DNA of 64,000 nucleotides from Cavia porcellus (GCF_034190915.1 NW_026947496.1:30500001-30564000); one strand, 5' to 3'. Counted from the first letter of the stretch, positions 44,841-57,082 are shown. Numbers and translations are program-made. The notes: generated by a model from the sequence alone, not told the origin.

Positions 44841-45000
44841 TTTTTTTTTTTTTTTTTTTTTTTTTGAGACCTGGTCTCGCTCTGCAGTTCAGGCTGGCCT
44901 TGAGCTCACTTTGTACCCCAGGCTGGCCTCAAACTTGTAAGTATCCTCTTGCCTCAGCCTCTCAAGTGCGGGCGTTACAGGGATGTACCACCACGTCCAC
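44841..45000 (-). mobile_element. B1 SINE
   Basis: 25-bp T-run, GAGACCTGGTCTCGC, CCCCAGGCTGGCCTCAAAC, CTCTCAAGTGCGGGCGTTACAG. Confidence 0.9.
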
Positions 45001-45074
45001 GCTCTTCATTCAGCCAGCAGTGGTTACCATGTGCTAAAGCAGAGCTACGTGTACAGCACTGACACAGATGAATC

Positions 45075-45870
45075 TCAAACACAAAATAAGTTTTAAAAAG
45101 CAAGTTGCATACATCATATACATAAATTAACTCAAAATGAATTCAAGGCCTAAATGTAAGAGCTGAAAATATAAGACTCACAGAAGAAAACATAAGGGAT
45201 GAGCTTCAGGACATTGAATTTGGCAAGAATTTCTTGGCTATGACACCAAAAGCACAGACAACAGCAGCAAAAATAGACAAATGAGATTGCATCAAGCTGA
45301 AAAACTTTTATGAAATAATCCACAGAATAAAAAGACAACCTATGCAATGAGAGAAAATATTCACAAACCATTTATTTGTTACAGGGTTAATATCCAGAAT
45401 ATATAAGGAACTCAGTGACAAAAATAAATAACTTGATTTTTAAAAAAGACTTAGTCAGTTCTCCAAAAACTATACACAAATGACCAACAAGCACATGAAA
45501 AGATGTCCAACATCACTAATCGATACAAAAATGCAACTCAAAACCACAGTGAAACCCACCTCAGAGTATCAGAATGGCTGTTATAAAAGGAAAAATAGAA
45601 AACAACAACTCCTAGCATGGATGTTGAGGAAATGGAAGTTTTGCACACTGTCGGATATATAAATGGTACAGCTGCTTTGAAAAGCAGCATTCTTCAAACA
45701 ATTGAAAATAAAGCTACCATATGATCCAGGAAGCACATTCCTCAGCATATACCTAGAAGAATGGAATCTGGACTCTCCAGAAGGAATTCACATTTCCTGT
45801 GCTCTGGGGAGCATCCTGGGGTCCTGCAGTAGACACCACTATACAACACACTTGGAAATTATTGGGACAA
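45075..45870 (+). mobile_element. Ancient L1M ORF2 C-terminal fragment
   Basis: Sense sequence including GACAAATGAGATTGCATCAAGC, ACCAACAAGCACATGAAAAGATG and ATATGATCCAGGAAGCACATTC. Multiple stops. A - strand B1 follows directly. Confidence 0.75.
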
Positions 45871-45871
45871 T

Positions 45872-46018
45872 AAAAAAAAATTTTTGAGATAGGGTGTCAA
45901 TGTGTAGTTCAGACTGGGCTTGAGCTCACTATGGAGCCCTAGCCTCAGACTCGCACTGATCCTCTGGCCTCAGCCTCTCGAGTGCTGAGATTACAGGTGT
46001 GCACCTCCATGCCCAGCC
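45872..46018 (-). mobile_element. B1 SINE
   Basis: TTTTTGAGATAGGGTGTC, TAGTTCAGACTGGGCTTGAGC, CTCTCGAGTGCTGAGATTACAGG. Confidence 0.85.
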
Positions 46019-46063
46019 TGAAAGAGTCAATTTTACATTATATTTTTTGTCACCATTACTTTT

Positions 46064-46424
46064 TTTTTAAATTTTATTTAAGGAGAAAAAGAAAAAAAAA
46101 AAAACAGAAAAAGGGTACAAGTTATACAGAATTTCAGAAAAAATAAACAGTAGGAAATCACCAGTTAATAGATTACATATTGTCATCTTAGAAATAGTTG
46201 TTCAAGTTACAAAATTAAAGTATATAAAGTGGACAAACAGTGAGATTACAAACAGTTCTGTTCAATGATCCAACAAAACTTAGTAATATGGTTATCTATC
46301 TTATACACTTAAATATACATGCAGTTATATCCTTTAGAGCACTTTCTTTTCCTCTCTTTTGTACAATGACAATTACACATTTTGGGTTTTATTACTCCCT
46401 CAGTTCTTATTACTTTTTTTGAAG
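46064..46424 (-). mobile_element. 5'-truncated second copy of the HAL1-like/L1 3' UTR subfamily
   Basis: On the - strand this is only the last 361 bp of the element's 3' UTR plus tail. It is nearly identical to 17400-17750, with roughly a dozen differences by eye. A perfect 16-bp TSD (TGTCACCATTACTTTT) lies at 46048-46063 and 46425-46440. Because it is truncated within the 3' UTR, it does not show whether its source had ORF2. Confidence 0.88.
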
Positions 46425-46452
46425 TGTCACCATTACTTTTAAAAAGCAGGGT

Positions 46453-46549
46453 CGGGGGATTTAGCTCAGCGGCATAAGCACCTGCCTTGCAAGTAGGTGG
46501 TCGTGAGTTCAATCCGCGGTACCCGAAAAAAAGAAAAAAAAAAAAAAAA
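46453..46549 (+). mobile_element. Young ID-type SINE
   Basis: GGGGGATTTAGCTCAGCGGCAT, GTCGTGAGTTCAATCCGCGGTACC and a clean A-rich tail. Confidence 0.9.
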
Positions 46550-46557
46550 GCAATGTG

Positions 46558-46600
46558 AAGAATCTTATGTGCAGTAGCAAAAGAATCTTATGTGCAGTAG
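46558..46600. repeat. Tandem 20-bp duplication
   Basis: AAGAATCTTATGTGCAGTAG at 46558-46577 and 46581-46600, separated by 3 bp, just after the ID SINE tail. Confidence 0.9.
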
Positions 46601-46750
46601 TTTATTTATCGATGTAACCCTATGCAGTGAATATGTAAAAGCAAGCATGCAATGGTTAAACACAAGCGAAGGCTAGACCTCTGAGGAGGGATTGCCGGGT
46701 ATGGATCCTATTTCCACAGTAACAAGTTTTTCTTTTCATTTCTTTAAAGC

Positions 46751-46837
46751 TTTTTTTGTGTGTGTGCCGGGGATCGAACCTATGAGCTCACACTTGCCAG
46801 GCAGGCACTTAAGCCACTGAGCTAAATCCCCAGCCCC
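46751..46837 (-). mobile_element. ID-type SINE
   Basis: Reverse complement reads GGGGATTTAGCTCAGTGGCTT ... GGTTCGATCCCCGGCAC-like ends, with the T-run at 46752-46758 as tail. Confidence 0.85.
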
Positions 46838-47859
46838 CTTCTTTTTATTTCTTAAGACCTAGAGTCAACTGAGAAAATACATATAAGATTTGTTTTAAGA
46901 CAGTTCCTTTTCTTATTTCCTTGAAGAGCCTGATTCTGTGAAGTAAAAATCCATCTCTCCTTCCTGCTCCCTGTCACCAGCCATCCTGCCCCTCCCTACC
47001 ATGTACATAGAGGGGCCACACCGCCCCCTCCTACACATGTCACAGGGCTCTAAGTGCTGGCACATGCTTATTGCTCTTGGGCCTGGTTCCTAGCTTTATA
47101 TATACCACAGGCGAAAACAGTTTCTCCTTCCTGAAAGATGAGAACGGTCCCAGAATATTTTGGAAGGGGAGAGCCCCAGGACAGTCCCCAGGTACACATG
47201 GATACATACTTCTGTGGATTCCCCTGGGGGCTAAGGGGTGACAAGCAAGGAGACCACAGTGAAAGGCAAGCTCATTTGCCCTGAGCCAGGTCTGGGCTCA
47301 GTGTCCTTGTCAGAGTCACCTCAACCCCATCATCTGCTTCCCGCCAGAACCTCATGTCAGGCAACTCCAGGCCAGCCAGGGCTGGGATGTAACCCAGGGG
47401 CATAGTCCAGGGCTCCAGCCAGGCTTTTCCTCCTCACTACAGCTGAAATTGAGGCCTAAGTTTATGGGAAAAAAGACTCATCTGTGGGGTCACCAGCCCT
47501 GCTGGTGGTTACAGGTTATAGACTGTCTTGGGACAGCCTTGCTTCTGAGAGGACCCTAACGCCCAGGACCGTGGCAACCAGCCCTCCAAGTTAGGGTCAG
47601 AGGATGGGAGTAGAGCCCCTGCAGTTTCCATGGCCACCAGCTATGCAGATGCTGTGCATATGCCCGGCGGTGCTAGAGTGGCAAGGTTTCTCCCATAGAC
47701 TGAAGGCCCTGGGGTTATTATAGACAACTGAGTTAAGAAGAAATATTACAGGCAGTCAGATGGTTAGGCCCTCGAGAGAAGCTAATACAAAAGATGAGAA
47801 CTTTACAACTGTGGCCAGAGGAGCTTTTGCTGAAGGCCAGGTCTCACAATAAGAGTGGA
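46838..47859. other. Unique DNA, nothing recognised
   Basis: Moderately GC-rich, no domain or repeat seen. Confidence 0.45.
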
Positions 47860-47957
47860 ATCTGGGTGTGGTGGCTCACACGAGGGAGGCTGAAGCAGGA
47901 GGATCATTGTGAGTTCAAGGCCAGTTCAAACTGCACAACGAGACCCTGTCTAATGAA
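47860..47957 (+). mobile_element. B1 SINE with internal deletion
   Basis: GGTGTGGTGGCTCACACGAGGGAGGCTGAAGC lacks the usual CTGTAATCCCAGCAC segment. The rest (AGTTCAAGGCCAG ... GAGACCCTGTCT) is normal. Confidence 0.8.
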
Positions 47958-48034
47958 AATGACTAGGCCTACATGCTCCCTCCAGGGTCTCAGATAAGTG
48001 GGAACACCTGGTCCAATAAAGACTAGATAGACAA

Positions 48035-48169
48035 GCCGGGCGTGGTGGCTCACACCTGTAATTCCAGCACTTGGAAGGCTGGAGCAGGAAGAGTTCGAGA
48101 CCAGCCTGGGCTACAAAGTGAGCTCAAGGCCAGCCTGAATTGCATAGTGAGACCCTGTCTCAAAAAAAA
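48035..48169 (+). mobile_element. Young B1 SINE with 16-bp TSD
   Basis: GCCGGGCGTGGTGGCTCAC keeps its CpG start. The internal duplication CTACAAAGTGAGCTCAAGGC and CCCTGTCTC tail are clean. AAAGACTAGATAGACA at 48018-48033 and 48170-48185 is a perfect TSD. Confidence 0.95.
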
Positions 48170-48185
48170 AAAGACTAGATAGACA

Positions 48186-50639
48186 TCAGTCACCTTGGTG
48201 GGCGACCAAGAACCTTGACCCATCCCTTCCTGAAAAGCTCTTTATTCTTTCCATGTACAGTTGCTGTATTACTCACTTTCCCATTGTATCGATAAGCAGT
48301 TGTACTTATTATCTTATTAGTTGATCATAGTTTGAGTCCATATTGTGCCCAACTTCCAGTTTTGCTCTATGAACCTTCCTCTGTGAGGTGTGCACATTGG
48401 CAACCCACTTGGGCCCCCTTCTGCCTCTCTCTCAGGCAGGAGCTGTCTCTTCCTCAATCAAATTTCCTACTTTTAATCTCTGTTGTTCCTTATAATTCAT
48501 TCTTCAATTTTGGGAAACATAAACGTGGCACACTGGACCCCTGGCAGGTTGGGAGTTACATTTATTTCCCCTACATTATCTGAAGAGTCTATGTCAATAT
48601 CTTGGGTCACACCACCCCCTGTCCCCTGCTCCCTTCCTCTCGACATACCGGGAGGTCTCCCCAACCCTCTTGATTTTTCCTGGCAAACCTGCCTTGTTCC
48701 TCAGGCACCTGCAGGATGGGATTGAATGCTCTGGCAGCTTTCCAGCCCCAGGAGGAAAAGCCAGAGCCACCTTTGCCCCTGCAGCCCCTGAGGACCACCC
48801 AGGACCCTTTTGTACACAGGGTCTTAATGCAGGGCTGCATCCAGTTGCAGAAATGGCCCCTGGCCCTATACCAGAGTGTGAAATACTGGGGTATGAAACT
48901 GGGCTGAGCCTTCAAAAGTGAAGAGGAGGCTTAAATACAGTAAGGATTAAATACAGTAAGAGTGACAAATACAGTACGAGAGCGACTAGAGACTCACTAG
49001 AGTGACTCAGCCAAAAAGCAAGGTAAGGAGAGGAAGTGGAGGCTGTTTTCAATGAGGGTGCCAGGCAAGACCCCTCTGGGTGCCCATCCTTAGAGCGAGA
49101 GCTGAAGAGGTGAAGGGCCTCCTAGAGATGGGAACCTCACAGTCCGAGGCTGCACCAGGAGTGCTCTCTAGGTGGAGATTGTTTGTTTATCTCACTGCTG
49201 GGGTGAAGGGTGCAATAGCAAAAGTTGGGGCAGCAAGGCCTCTAGGAAAGGTACCTTTTCTAGCTGAGTTCTCCCTCTGCAGTTCACAGGGTTCAGGACG
49301 GCACAAAGTGGTACCAATGGGAGTAGGGCTGGGAACTGTTACTCAAGAATCAGCTCTTACAACGCAGTGAAATACAAGCATTTAGTGAGTATCTATGGCG
49401 TGCAAGCCTCCTTGACCTGCGGGAGACTGTCGCTGCTTTAAAAGATGTGAGAAACTATCACTGCTTCAACAGCGGCTCCAAAGGGACAAAGAGGCCTCCA
49501 CTATTAACATGCAAGTGGGAGCCCCCTCCCCACTGAAGTTTATGGCTCGTTTTATTCCAGCTTTTTTTCCTTCAAGGAGTGGGCTTCTGGAGCTGGTTAC
49601 TCACAGTCTCCCACCTGCTGTGCCCCTTCCCCACCTTAATAGCTGATGATTCTTCCCCAGTCTGCAGGATTTCATCTAACTCACCTACACACCTCATTTC
49701 ACTTTATAGCCCCTATTTTTCTCAGCCTTCCCTGCCAGCAGATGTAGCTGAAGCAGCTATTTTTCATATTGAATTACCCAGAAAGATCTGTTGTATACGG
49801 AGGACTGTTTATTCCCCTCAGTCTTGCACACCTTGGGCTCACTCTCATCCCTTATATTTTATTCATTAAATCAGTCTTCAGAAACCTTGATGACAGCTCA
49901 GGCAGTAGGTTGGAGATATGACCTTGCCACTTCCCACCCAGGAACTGGAGCCCTATATGGTGTCACCAAGTGAGGGCATGAGTTGTCTCCGAACAGTCTC
50001 TCCACGTGCCACTCCGAATCTTGATCATGTGGGAATGTCAGGCAAGAAGAGTGATGAGCACTGACATCTGGCTCATTTGACTAAGCATAAACTGGTCCTG
50101 CTGTGCAGCTGGACAGAAGTGACTGAGGACTATGTGGATAGAGAAGGCTCAGCTCTGGCCTCTTCCGGCTGAGTAGCCCCGGCCTCCATATTCCTGGCTG
50201 AGTGATTCCCAAGTCTGCTCTCTGGTTCCCCTGGATACTCTACAGCCTCCTCGGAACAATTCAAGGAATCCTGCCCCACCTAACAAGACCGACAGGACTG
50301 TTGGAACCAACAGAAACATTCAGCTAATTCCTATTAGTCCAATGTTCAACTGTCCCTCAAAACAATGTATGATGTTTCACTAAAAAGAATCCTTGAAAAA
50401 TAGAAAATGCCTGTAGCCAGTATGAATTTTGGTGTTTTTCTTCAGATATTACTTGAAATAATTTTTGCAGTTGTATTTATAATGCTCTATTTCTATCTAT
50501 ATATTTGAAAAGGACTTTGTGTATAAAAATAAGAGTTCATTTAAAGAAAAATAAGATCCCAGGTTCCGGCTATGTAGCTGTAAGTGCCATTTGCTTCTTA
50601 CCTGGACCCCTCCCTCCTACAAGGATGTGATCATTCAGA
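48186..50639. other. Unique DNA
   Basis: Contains the small AAATACAGTA triplet repeat but no gene or interspersed repeat that I recognise. Confidence 0.45.
48933..48976. repeat. Three AAATACAGTA units
   Basis: AAATACAGTA occurs at about 48933, 48949 and 48967, spaced 16-18 bp. Confidence 0.7.
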
Positions 50640-51165
50640 AAACAAACTCAAGCTAAACGCTGACTTATTCCTGGGGACCCGGACCACTGGCACCCTGGAC
50701 AGCCCATGGGGTGGACCAGGAGCTGGGCAACTGCTCAGCACAGATAGGGAAAAAGGCAGCACTGTCACTGAGGATGGATACAGATCTCTTTGGGGGAACT
50801 CTAGTCCTTACCTTGATCACCTCTTCCTGGCTCCAGTGCAGATCTCTCAGCAGGTGGTACAGATCCTTCACCCCACTGGCACAGACTTTCTATCTTCCAC
50901 CACTGAACTTTGGCCCGTCCCAGTGCAGATTCTTGATACAGACTTGCATAAGACATTGCCATGGGCTCTAGGTCTTCAGCAGGACTCACACAGGACATTG
51001 CTAGGAGATCCAGGCCCTCAGCTGGATTCTTTAGATCTTTAGTGTGTGGACATGTCTCTTGCACTCTTTCACACTTGACTTTTGAGTGAATATCATAAAA
51101 TAATCCTACAAAGTATATGCCCTGTATTAAATCTATTTCCTTGCAAACCCTAGCTATAATAGTCT
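50640..51165 (-). repeat. Unclassified dispersed repeat, copy 2 (inverted)
   Basis: The - strand reads CACACACTAAAGATCTAAAGAATCC, two 42-bp modules, AGAATCTGCACTGGGAC, then GAGCCAGGAAGAGGTGATCAAG followed by GTAAGG. This is colinear with 28605-29130. The reading frame is shared, with NPAEGLD and SPAEDLEPM appearing in both copies. Neither copy has an initiator context or domain that would justify a gene call. Confidence 0.65.
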
Positions 51166-51837
51166 GCACAGCTCAGGGCGGAAGCAGGTGTTTCCAGCCC
51201 AGTTTGGTTTACCATTACCTCCTTCCCCTACCCTTCCACCTTATGTGAGGTGCCGTGTGCACCTGCATGTGTGGATGATTCCTGAGTGAGGAGGATCAGT
51301 TGGTAACTCCTAGGCCTGTGAAAGAGGTTCCAAATCCAGAATTGTGCAGAGTTGGGGTTCTAGTGGTTACAGGAAAGTGAGTTTGTGGGGGCAAGAGGAC
51401 AAGTCCGCAGAAGCCCTGCTCTGGGCTTTGCAAGAAGTTCCCATGTCATCTTGTCCACCAGGGATGAAGATGTATGTCGCCTTGTCCATAGAACTTCTTT
51501 GCAAAAACATTTTAAGAATTTTGCTTTCAAGTAGCACATATTTATTGATAACTCTGGACAATTCAGGAAAACCCAAAGGACAGTAAGTAATTCTGATACT
51601 GGACAGTCTCTTTTGGCTCAGAAACAATAGAAATGAGACCAAGCCACACATTGTAAGCACACTCACATTTGCGTAGACAAAACCACTGTAGGAAGGGAGC
51701 TTCAACTGAAGGGAGTCAGCATTGTGAAGAGAGGAACCACGCTGTTCAATCAACAAAGGAAGAGCTTGCATTTCATTCATTAGTTAGGGTGAGTTAATCT
51801 GGTAACCAATCATTAGTTAAAAAAATGTTCTTGTAAC

Positions 51838-51966
51838 TCGGGTGTAGGGACACACACCTGTAATCCCAGCACTTGGAAGACTGAGACAGGAGGATTGCTG
51901 CAAGTTCAAAACCAGCCTAGACTACATAGCAAAACTCTGTCTCAAAAAGCCAAAAATAAATAAATA
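51838..51966 (+). mobile_element. B1 SINE
   Basis: GGGTGTAGGGACACACACC ... GAGACAGGAGGATTGC ... ACTCTGTCTCAAAAAG. ATGTTCTTG near 51822 and 51979 may be part of a degraded TSD. Confidence 0.85.
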
Positions 51967-52439
51967 AGTGTATGCACGTATGTTCTTGAAGTCAAACATC
52001 CTGCCATGTACCTGGTGACCACTGAGAGTCAGCTTTGTTTAGGAACTGCTGAGTTAGCCCTATAGCCAGCATCATGTTCTTGCACAAATAATCTAGATGA
52101 GTCATGGAACTGTTTTGGAAATGAGACAGAGAAAGACATTTGCATGGGTTTGTTGATTAAAATTGCTAATTCAGGAAATATCAATTGGCAAATTCTTACC
52201 AAGCATTTGTGCAGAATGTAAAAGAAGCACAAGCCCAGGCTGCTGACCTCCCCAGCCCCGTGGGCACAGACAAGGCAGAACAGTGGTGCCCATAGCTCCG
52301 AGAACCAAGATGAGATCTTTGTGCTGCAGGGTACATACATCGGAGTTCCTTTGAGTTGATGCTGATGGTTTAGTCAGACCCAGTCTAGTAGATGGACAGC
52401 AAAAGTATTGATGCTACAGTGGTCAGGACCATATACTTC

Positions 52440-52575
52440 ATGCTCTCATCCCTCTAAAATTCACATGTAGAAATCCTACCCCATGGTGATGAAGTGAGGA
52501 GGTGGCGCTTTTGGAGATTATGGAGTGACAGGAGTGGTACCAGATGGTTGGGTGCCTTCCTCAGTCAGCGCTGCC
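52440..52575 (+). mobile_element. Ancient LTR-like (MaLR-type) 5' part
   Basis: AAAATTCACATGTAGAAATCCTACC...GATGAAGTGAGGAGGTGG...GGTTGGGTGCC resembles the opening of the same class of old LTR as at 26085-26285. Confidence 0.4.
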
Positions 52576-54442
52576 ACTCAGATGATCTCACAGTTCTGAC
52601 CAGCAGAGGTGTCTCTGGCACCAAGGACTTTCACAAGGGGGGAAGGGGGTTGCATCTGATGCTGCCTCTCCTCTCCTAGTGCCACCTTATGGGACTAAGT
52701 GGTGTCTCCAGGGCAACTATGGACACAGAAAAAGGAAGACAGACACCTCAGGGAGGCAACTGAGGATGGTTAGTGCCAGATCTTTCTGCAGAGCCAAGGC
52801 AAGCCTAGGGGAAAGGCCAGGGTGACCCTGGGGGATGGAGGTATAAAGAAGAGTAGCCTGAGGATGGAACTCAGAGGAGCTGAGGCTGGAGCCTCTGTCC
52901 CGATCAGCTTCCTGACATTATGATAGAATACTTGAAAAATTAAGTTAAAGCAAGAAAGGTGTATTTGAGTGCAAGACTTTCAGCCCTTGAAAGATTAGCT
53001 GGCTCTGCTGCCTCTAGGTCTATGGTGAGGCAGAACATGGCAGTGGAGAACACTCACGGTGGACAGGCGGCCGAGGGAGTAGGAGAGCATAGGTCATCGG
53101 GCTTCCTTCTTCTGTTTTTATCTCTCATCAGGGTCCCCAGCCTCCTGGATAGCACTGTCCACATTCAAGACAGATGCCCCCCATCAGTGTGCTGGTCCAC
53201 ATGCCAATCATCTCTGGAAGCACCCCGTGGAAAGCACCGCATGTGCTTTCCATTCAGTGAAGTTAACAACCAAGATTAACCATCACGGAAGGTAAATCAT
53301 TAACCAGTGTGCAGAATGACCCTGGAGAACTCTCAAGTCCATATGAGCTGGTGTTTAACAAGAAAAACTTTTCTTTTATTTCTATAGTTGTGAATTTTCT
53401 AATCTCTCTAAAACATAAGCATGCAGCATGGTATACAAGAAAACAAGCTGGATTTGAGGGCCTGTCTCCAGCAGGCCTTGTTTCCAGTGCAGTCACCCAG
53501 CCTCATCTCCCAGGACAGTCACCTCCGCATTGCAGACTTAACGCTAAGTTGGGTGACTTTCAAGACCCCTCCTCTTGAATGAGCTATGGTTCACCTTCCT
53601 AGAAGAGTAAGGCTAGAGCAGAGGACTGATTAGAAATTTCTCTGGTGCTTGAGGGCTGGGCAGTGTCTCCAGAGAGGACCCAGAGGACCTGGGCAGTATG
53701 CAGTGAAGATGATGGGTCCCTGGCAAGCCAAGTAGTCTAGAAGAAAGGTCCAGGAGTAGGAAGGAGACTGAGCTGAAGCAGGGGGTCCTTGGATCCCACT
53801 CCTACTTCAAATGCAACAACACTATGCAAGTCACTAGGCAGTAGCGTGAGTGTTCAGCTGCTGCCTAGCACCCAACTGGTAAGAAGCAAAGACAGCCTAA
53901 GGCATTGTCACTTGTCTTTGACAGAGAAATTGGACTGTGGGCCTGGCCCAGGTAAGCAGGTACCACCGTCGTCACCCTGGTTCCCATGCATCCACCTGAG
54001 GTCCACCATAGCACAAATGTGGGAGCAAACCCATCCCACCAACTCCAGAAAAGAGTATCATTACCACAGATCACTGGTCTTCTCTAATCACTGGCTCTGG
54101 AAGCAGGGTAGGCCCAGAAGTGAGCTATTTGTCTGTGGTCCAGTGTCTCCAGGCTGCCAGGAACTGGGCTTTCAGGAGCAGTTCCAAGAGGCGTGAATCA
54201 GGAAGGAGTTTATTGAAGTGATTCACTTAATCTATCTCTCCTTCCCTCCCTCTCTGTGTCTCATTTCCATGTCTCACTTTCATCACCCATCACTCAGGAG
54301 AAGCACAGAAAGCAGCTCCTCTAGACAATCAAGGAGGAAATGACTGCATGATGTTTTAGGAAAAATATCAACAAGTGAAAAGTAAGTCTGTTTCCTGGAA
54401 GGGAGATGTCTCCTTACTGGGAGGCTCCTGGCCTCAGAGAAA

Positions 54443-54502
54443 AGTTCAAAGTACCCAATAAGCATTTTGTTAACAATGGTTAGACTTTGTTCTTGTTACC
54501 AA
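54443..54502 (+). repeat. 60-bp direct duplication, copy 1
   Basis: AGTTCAAAGTACCCAATAAG ... GTTCTTGTTACCAA; about 90% identical to 55322-55382, with no similarity outside the block. Confidence 0.85.
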
Positions 54503-55321
54503 AATTAGAAACCACCCCTTTTTCTCAGTCATAATAACCTTGGTACTTAATCAATTGTGTAGGGGAAAACAACTTATGTCATTCAAATACAGAGATTTGC
54601 GATACAGAGGGACGTAAGGGTTTCCAGAACCACCCTGTCCAGGGATTGTTTTTCCAGACACCAAATGGCAGAGCTGCTGTCTAAGAAGAAAGGAAGTGAA
54701 CCACGGGGAAAGAGGTCACAGCTGAGGAAGCTTTGTCCAGGAGTCTGCTTTAGGCAAGCAAAGGAAAAGTACATGGAAGGGTGGGGACAGAGAGGTGCAG
54801 AGACACTGAGAGGGGGAGGGAGGGACGGGAGGAGTGGGGAGACACTGGACACGCAGGCACTAGACCTCATGGAGAAGCCCTCCAACCCATGCACCCATAA
54901 GTAGCCCCAATCAAATGTGCTGTCCCTTGCTCCATCCCAGGCTGGACTCTGACATGCTGGGTGGCTTGGGGCCTCTTCTTCATCACCATGCTCATCAGAG
55001 GCCAGCCCAGTGGCCTCACAGTTCCTGGAAGACAGGCAGCAGGCAAGAGGCTCCAGTCACAGCAGGGCAAGTGAGGCAGTTGCAAGTTGGGTAAGGGGAG
55101 CTGTGGAGGTCGCACCAAGGTGAAGAGGGAGATAGGGTTCTCCATATTTACACGACAAGCTGGGCTGTAGTGAAGGCTGGGCTTCTGCACGTGTGAGGAT
55201 GGACCTGTAATGATGCGAGGCTCCAGTGGACAAGCCTCCTTGCTACTGTGCCCATGGCATCTTTCTCCTGCCTGCGGTTTGACAATCTGGTTGCAGGGAG
55301 AGGAAGAGCCACGTGTCCAAG

Positions 55322-55382
55322 AGTTCAAAGTACCCAATAAGCATTTTTTTAAACAATGGTTAGTCTTTGTTCTTATTACCAA
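55322..55382 (+). repeat. 60-bp direct duplication, copy 2
   Basis: AGTTCAAAGTACCCAATAAG ... GTTCTTATTACCAA, 880 bp downstream of copy 1. Confidence 0.85.
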
Positions 55383-55602
55383 GAACCAAGCAGGCCACGC
55401 TGGGAGAACCTTTGTAACAGCCCAGAGAACAGACCAAGCTTCTGCTGCAAGTGATGTGGAAACTTGATCACAAGATTTCCCTGATTAGGCCACCAAACCC
55501 TTTGGTGAGAGAAAAATCAGGATAAAGGGCTTTATATGGAAGACAAACTCAAATTCAGGTGTGGATATGGAAGAAGGGACTGAAGAATGGAGAGGAATCT
55601 TA

Positions 55603-55639
55603 GATAAAGGGGACCAACCAGGGATAAAGGGGACCAACC
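55603..55639. repeat. Tandem 17-bp duplication
   Basis: GATAAAGGGGACCAACC at 55603-55619 and 55623-55639. Confidence 0.9.
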
Positions 55640-55799
55640 TTGGTCCCTGACTCAGTGCCACAGTGAGGCAGCAGTCACTGGAGTACACACAGGGTGTTGT
55701 GTAAATGCTCTGAAACTACCCAACTCAGGGTATACCCACGGATCCCACCTCCATGACTTTGCCACATACAACTGTCCAGCCTCCTGTCACAATCCTGGC

Positions 55800-55922
55800 C
55801 CCCCACACCCCACACAGGTATATGCACACACATGCATGCACGTGCACACACACATATACTTCTTCCATGCACGCACACACACACACACACACATACCACA
55901 TTCACACACAACACACGCCACA
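55800..55922. repeat. CA-rich low-complexity DNA
   Basis: Imperfect (CA)n with TG interruptions over about 120 bp. Confidence 0.85.
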
Positions 55923-56129
55923 AAGCCAGGGAGTCTGGCACCTTGCAGGATGTGAACAGCAGCTTACCCTGGGCAAGGGACAGGATTGAACATGGCTGAA
56001 CAGTGGGCTCAGCAGACACCAGGAATGAGCATTTTTTGAAAAACATGAAATTTTGTGACCATGTGAGGAGCATCAAGCTTGAGAAACCACAACGCACCAA
56101 CTTCCTCCAAAGGCTGTGCCACATCCAGT

Positions 56130-56172
56130 CCCCCAGAGGCCCAGAAGCCCAGAGGCCCAGAGGCCCAGGGCC
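56130..56172. repeat. Short tandem repeat, unit about 9 bp (CCCAGAGGC)
   Basis: About five imperfect units of CCAGAGGC/CCAGAAGC type. Confidence 0.75.
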
Positions 56173-56637
56173 TGCTGCCCTCATGGAGCTCCCATGTGCC
56201 TCAAGGAGTCAGAATGACTGTGTGATCTCTAGGTCTCGCTTTGACAGGGATCATAGCTTCTGCTTTACACTCTAGGGGAAGCCTCACTGTTCCCAAGGCC
56301 ATGGGAAGCCCTATGGAAAGGGGTGGACTGAGAGCCCTCAGAAAGCCACCTGTAGTGAGCAGAGCAGCCTGAGAGTGGCTCCTCCAACCCAGCCGGCTTG
56401 CAAGTGAGACAGGTGCCACTGTCAAACTAACTGCAACTCAAAAACCCTGAGCCAGAACCACCAGCACCTCCAGACCACAGAGGCTGTGAGTGCCGTCAGC
56501 AGCTACTATTGTCCTTTGGATGCTGAACTTTGCATAATTTGTTACAAAGTAATATGTAGTTGAAAAAATACAGACTACCATATTGGACTCTACGATGAAA
56601 TCTACCAGGTGAAAAAAAATATATTTGTTCATTGAAA

Positions 56638-56805
56638 AAAAGTTCTATGCTATTACCTGTTTTTTCTCTGTAAGAGAGAATCTTTTTGGTCTATGTCTTG
56701 GACTCTTAAGTAACTGTTTTGAAGATAATGATGCACATTGTATTAAATATTGTTATGCTCTTATTGTTTTGTTATGAAATTTAAAAAGTAAAGATATATA
56801 GTTTA
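56638..56805 (+). mobile_element. Short L1 3' UTR remnant
   Basis: Contains the TTGAAGATAATGATGCACATTG and TTGTTATGAAATTTAAAAAG blocks, which resemble the extreme 3' end of the L1 copies at 20.7 and 36.4 kb. It is short and diverged, and the boundaries are approximate. Confidence 0.5.
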
Positions 56806-56846
56806 TTATAAAATAATGACTCAGCATTTCTCAAAGCTTCAGTTAC

Positions 56847-56852
<6 letters not shown>

Positions 56853-56905
<53 letters not shown>

Positions 56906-56935
56906 CCTCTCTCCCTCTTTCTCTTTCTCTCTTCT
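56853..56935. repeat. (CT)n microsatellite
   Basis: About 24 clean CT units plus an impure pyrimidine tail leading into the B1 at 56936. Confidence 0.93.
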
Positions 56936-57082
56936 TTGTCTTTTTGAGACAAGGTCTCACTATGCAGTTCAGGCTGGCTTTGGGCTCACTTTGTAGCTCA
57001 AGCTGGTCTTGCACTCACAGTGATCCTTCTGCCTCAGCCTCCTGAGTGCTGGGGTTTACATGAGTACGCCAACACGCCTAAC
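56936..57082 (-). mobile_element. B1 SINE with a (CT)n tract at its tail
   Basis: TTTTTGAGACAAGGTCTCAC, CAGTTCAGGCTGGCTTTGGGC, CCTCCTGAGTGCTGGGG. Its A-rich tail position is occupied by an expanded (CT)n run. Confidence 0.88.

Larger units (their letters stand above)
52576..56637. other. Unique DNA with local duplications
   Basis: Holds the 60-bp direct duplication, the 17-bp tandem and CA-rich tracts. A 135-codon frame (53789-54196, +) and a 171-codon frame (54867-55382, -) have no recognisable domain. Confidence 0.45.

Noticed and set aside
50584..51042. 152-codon open frame on the + strand
   Set aside because: It lies antisense to copy 2 of the unclassified dispersed repeat. The shared frame is on the other strand.
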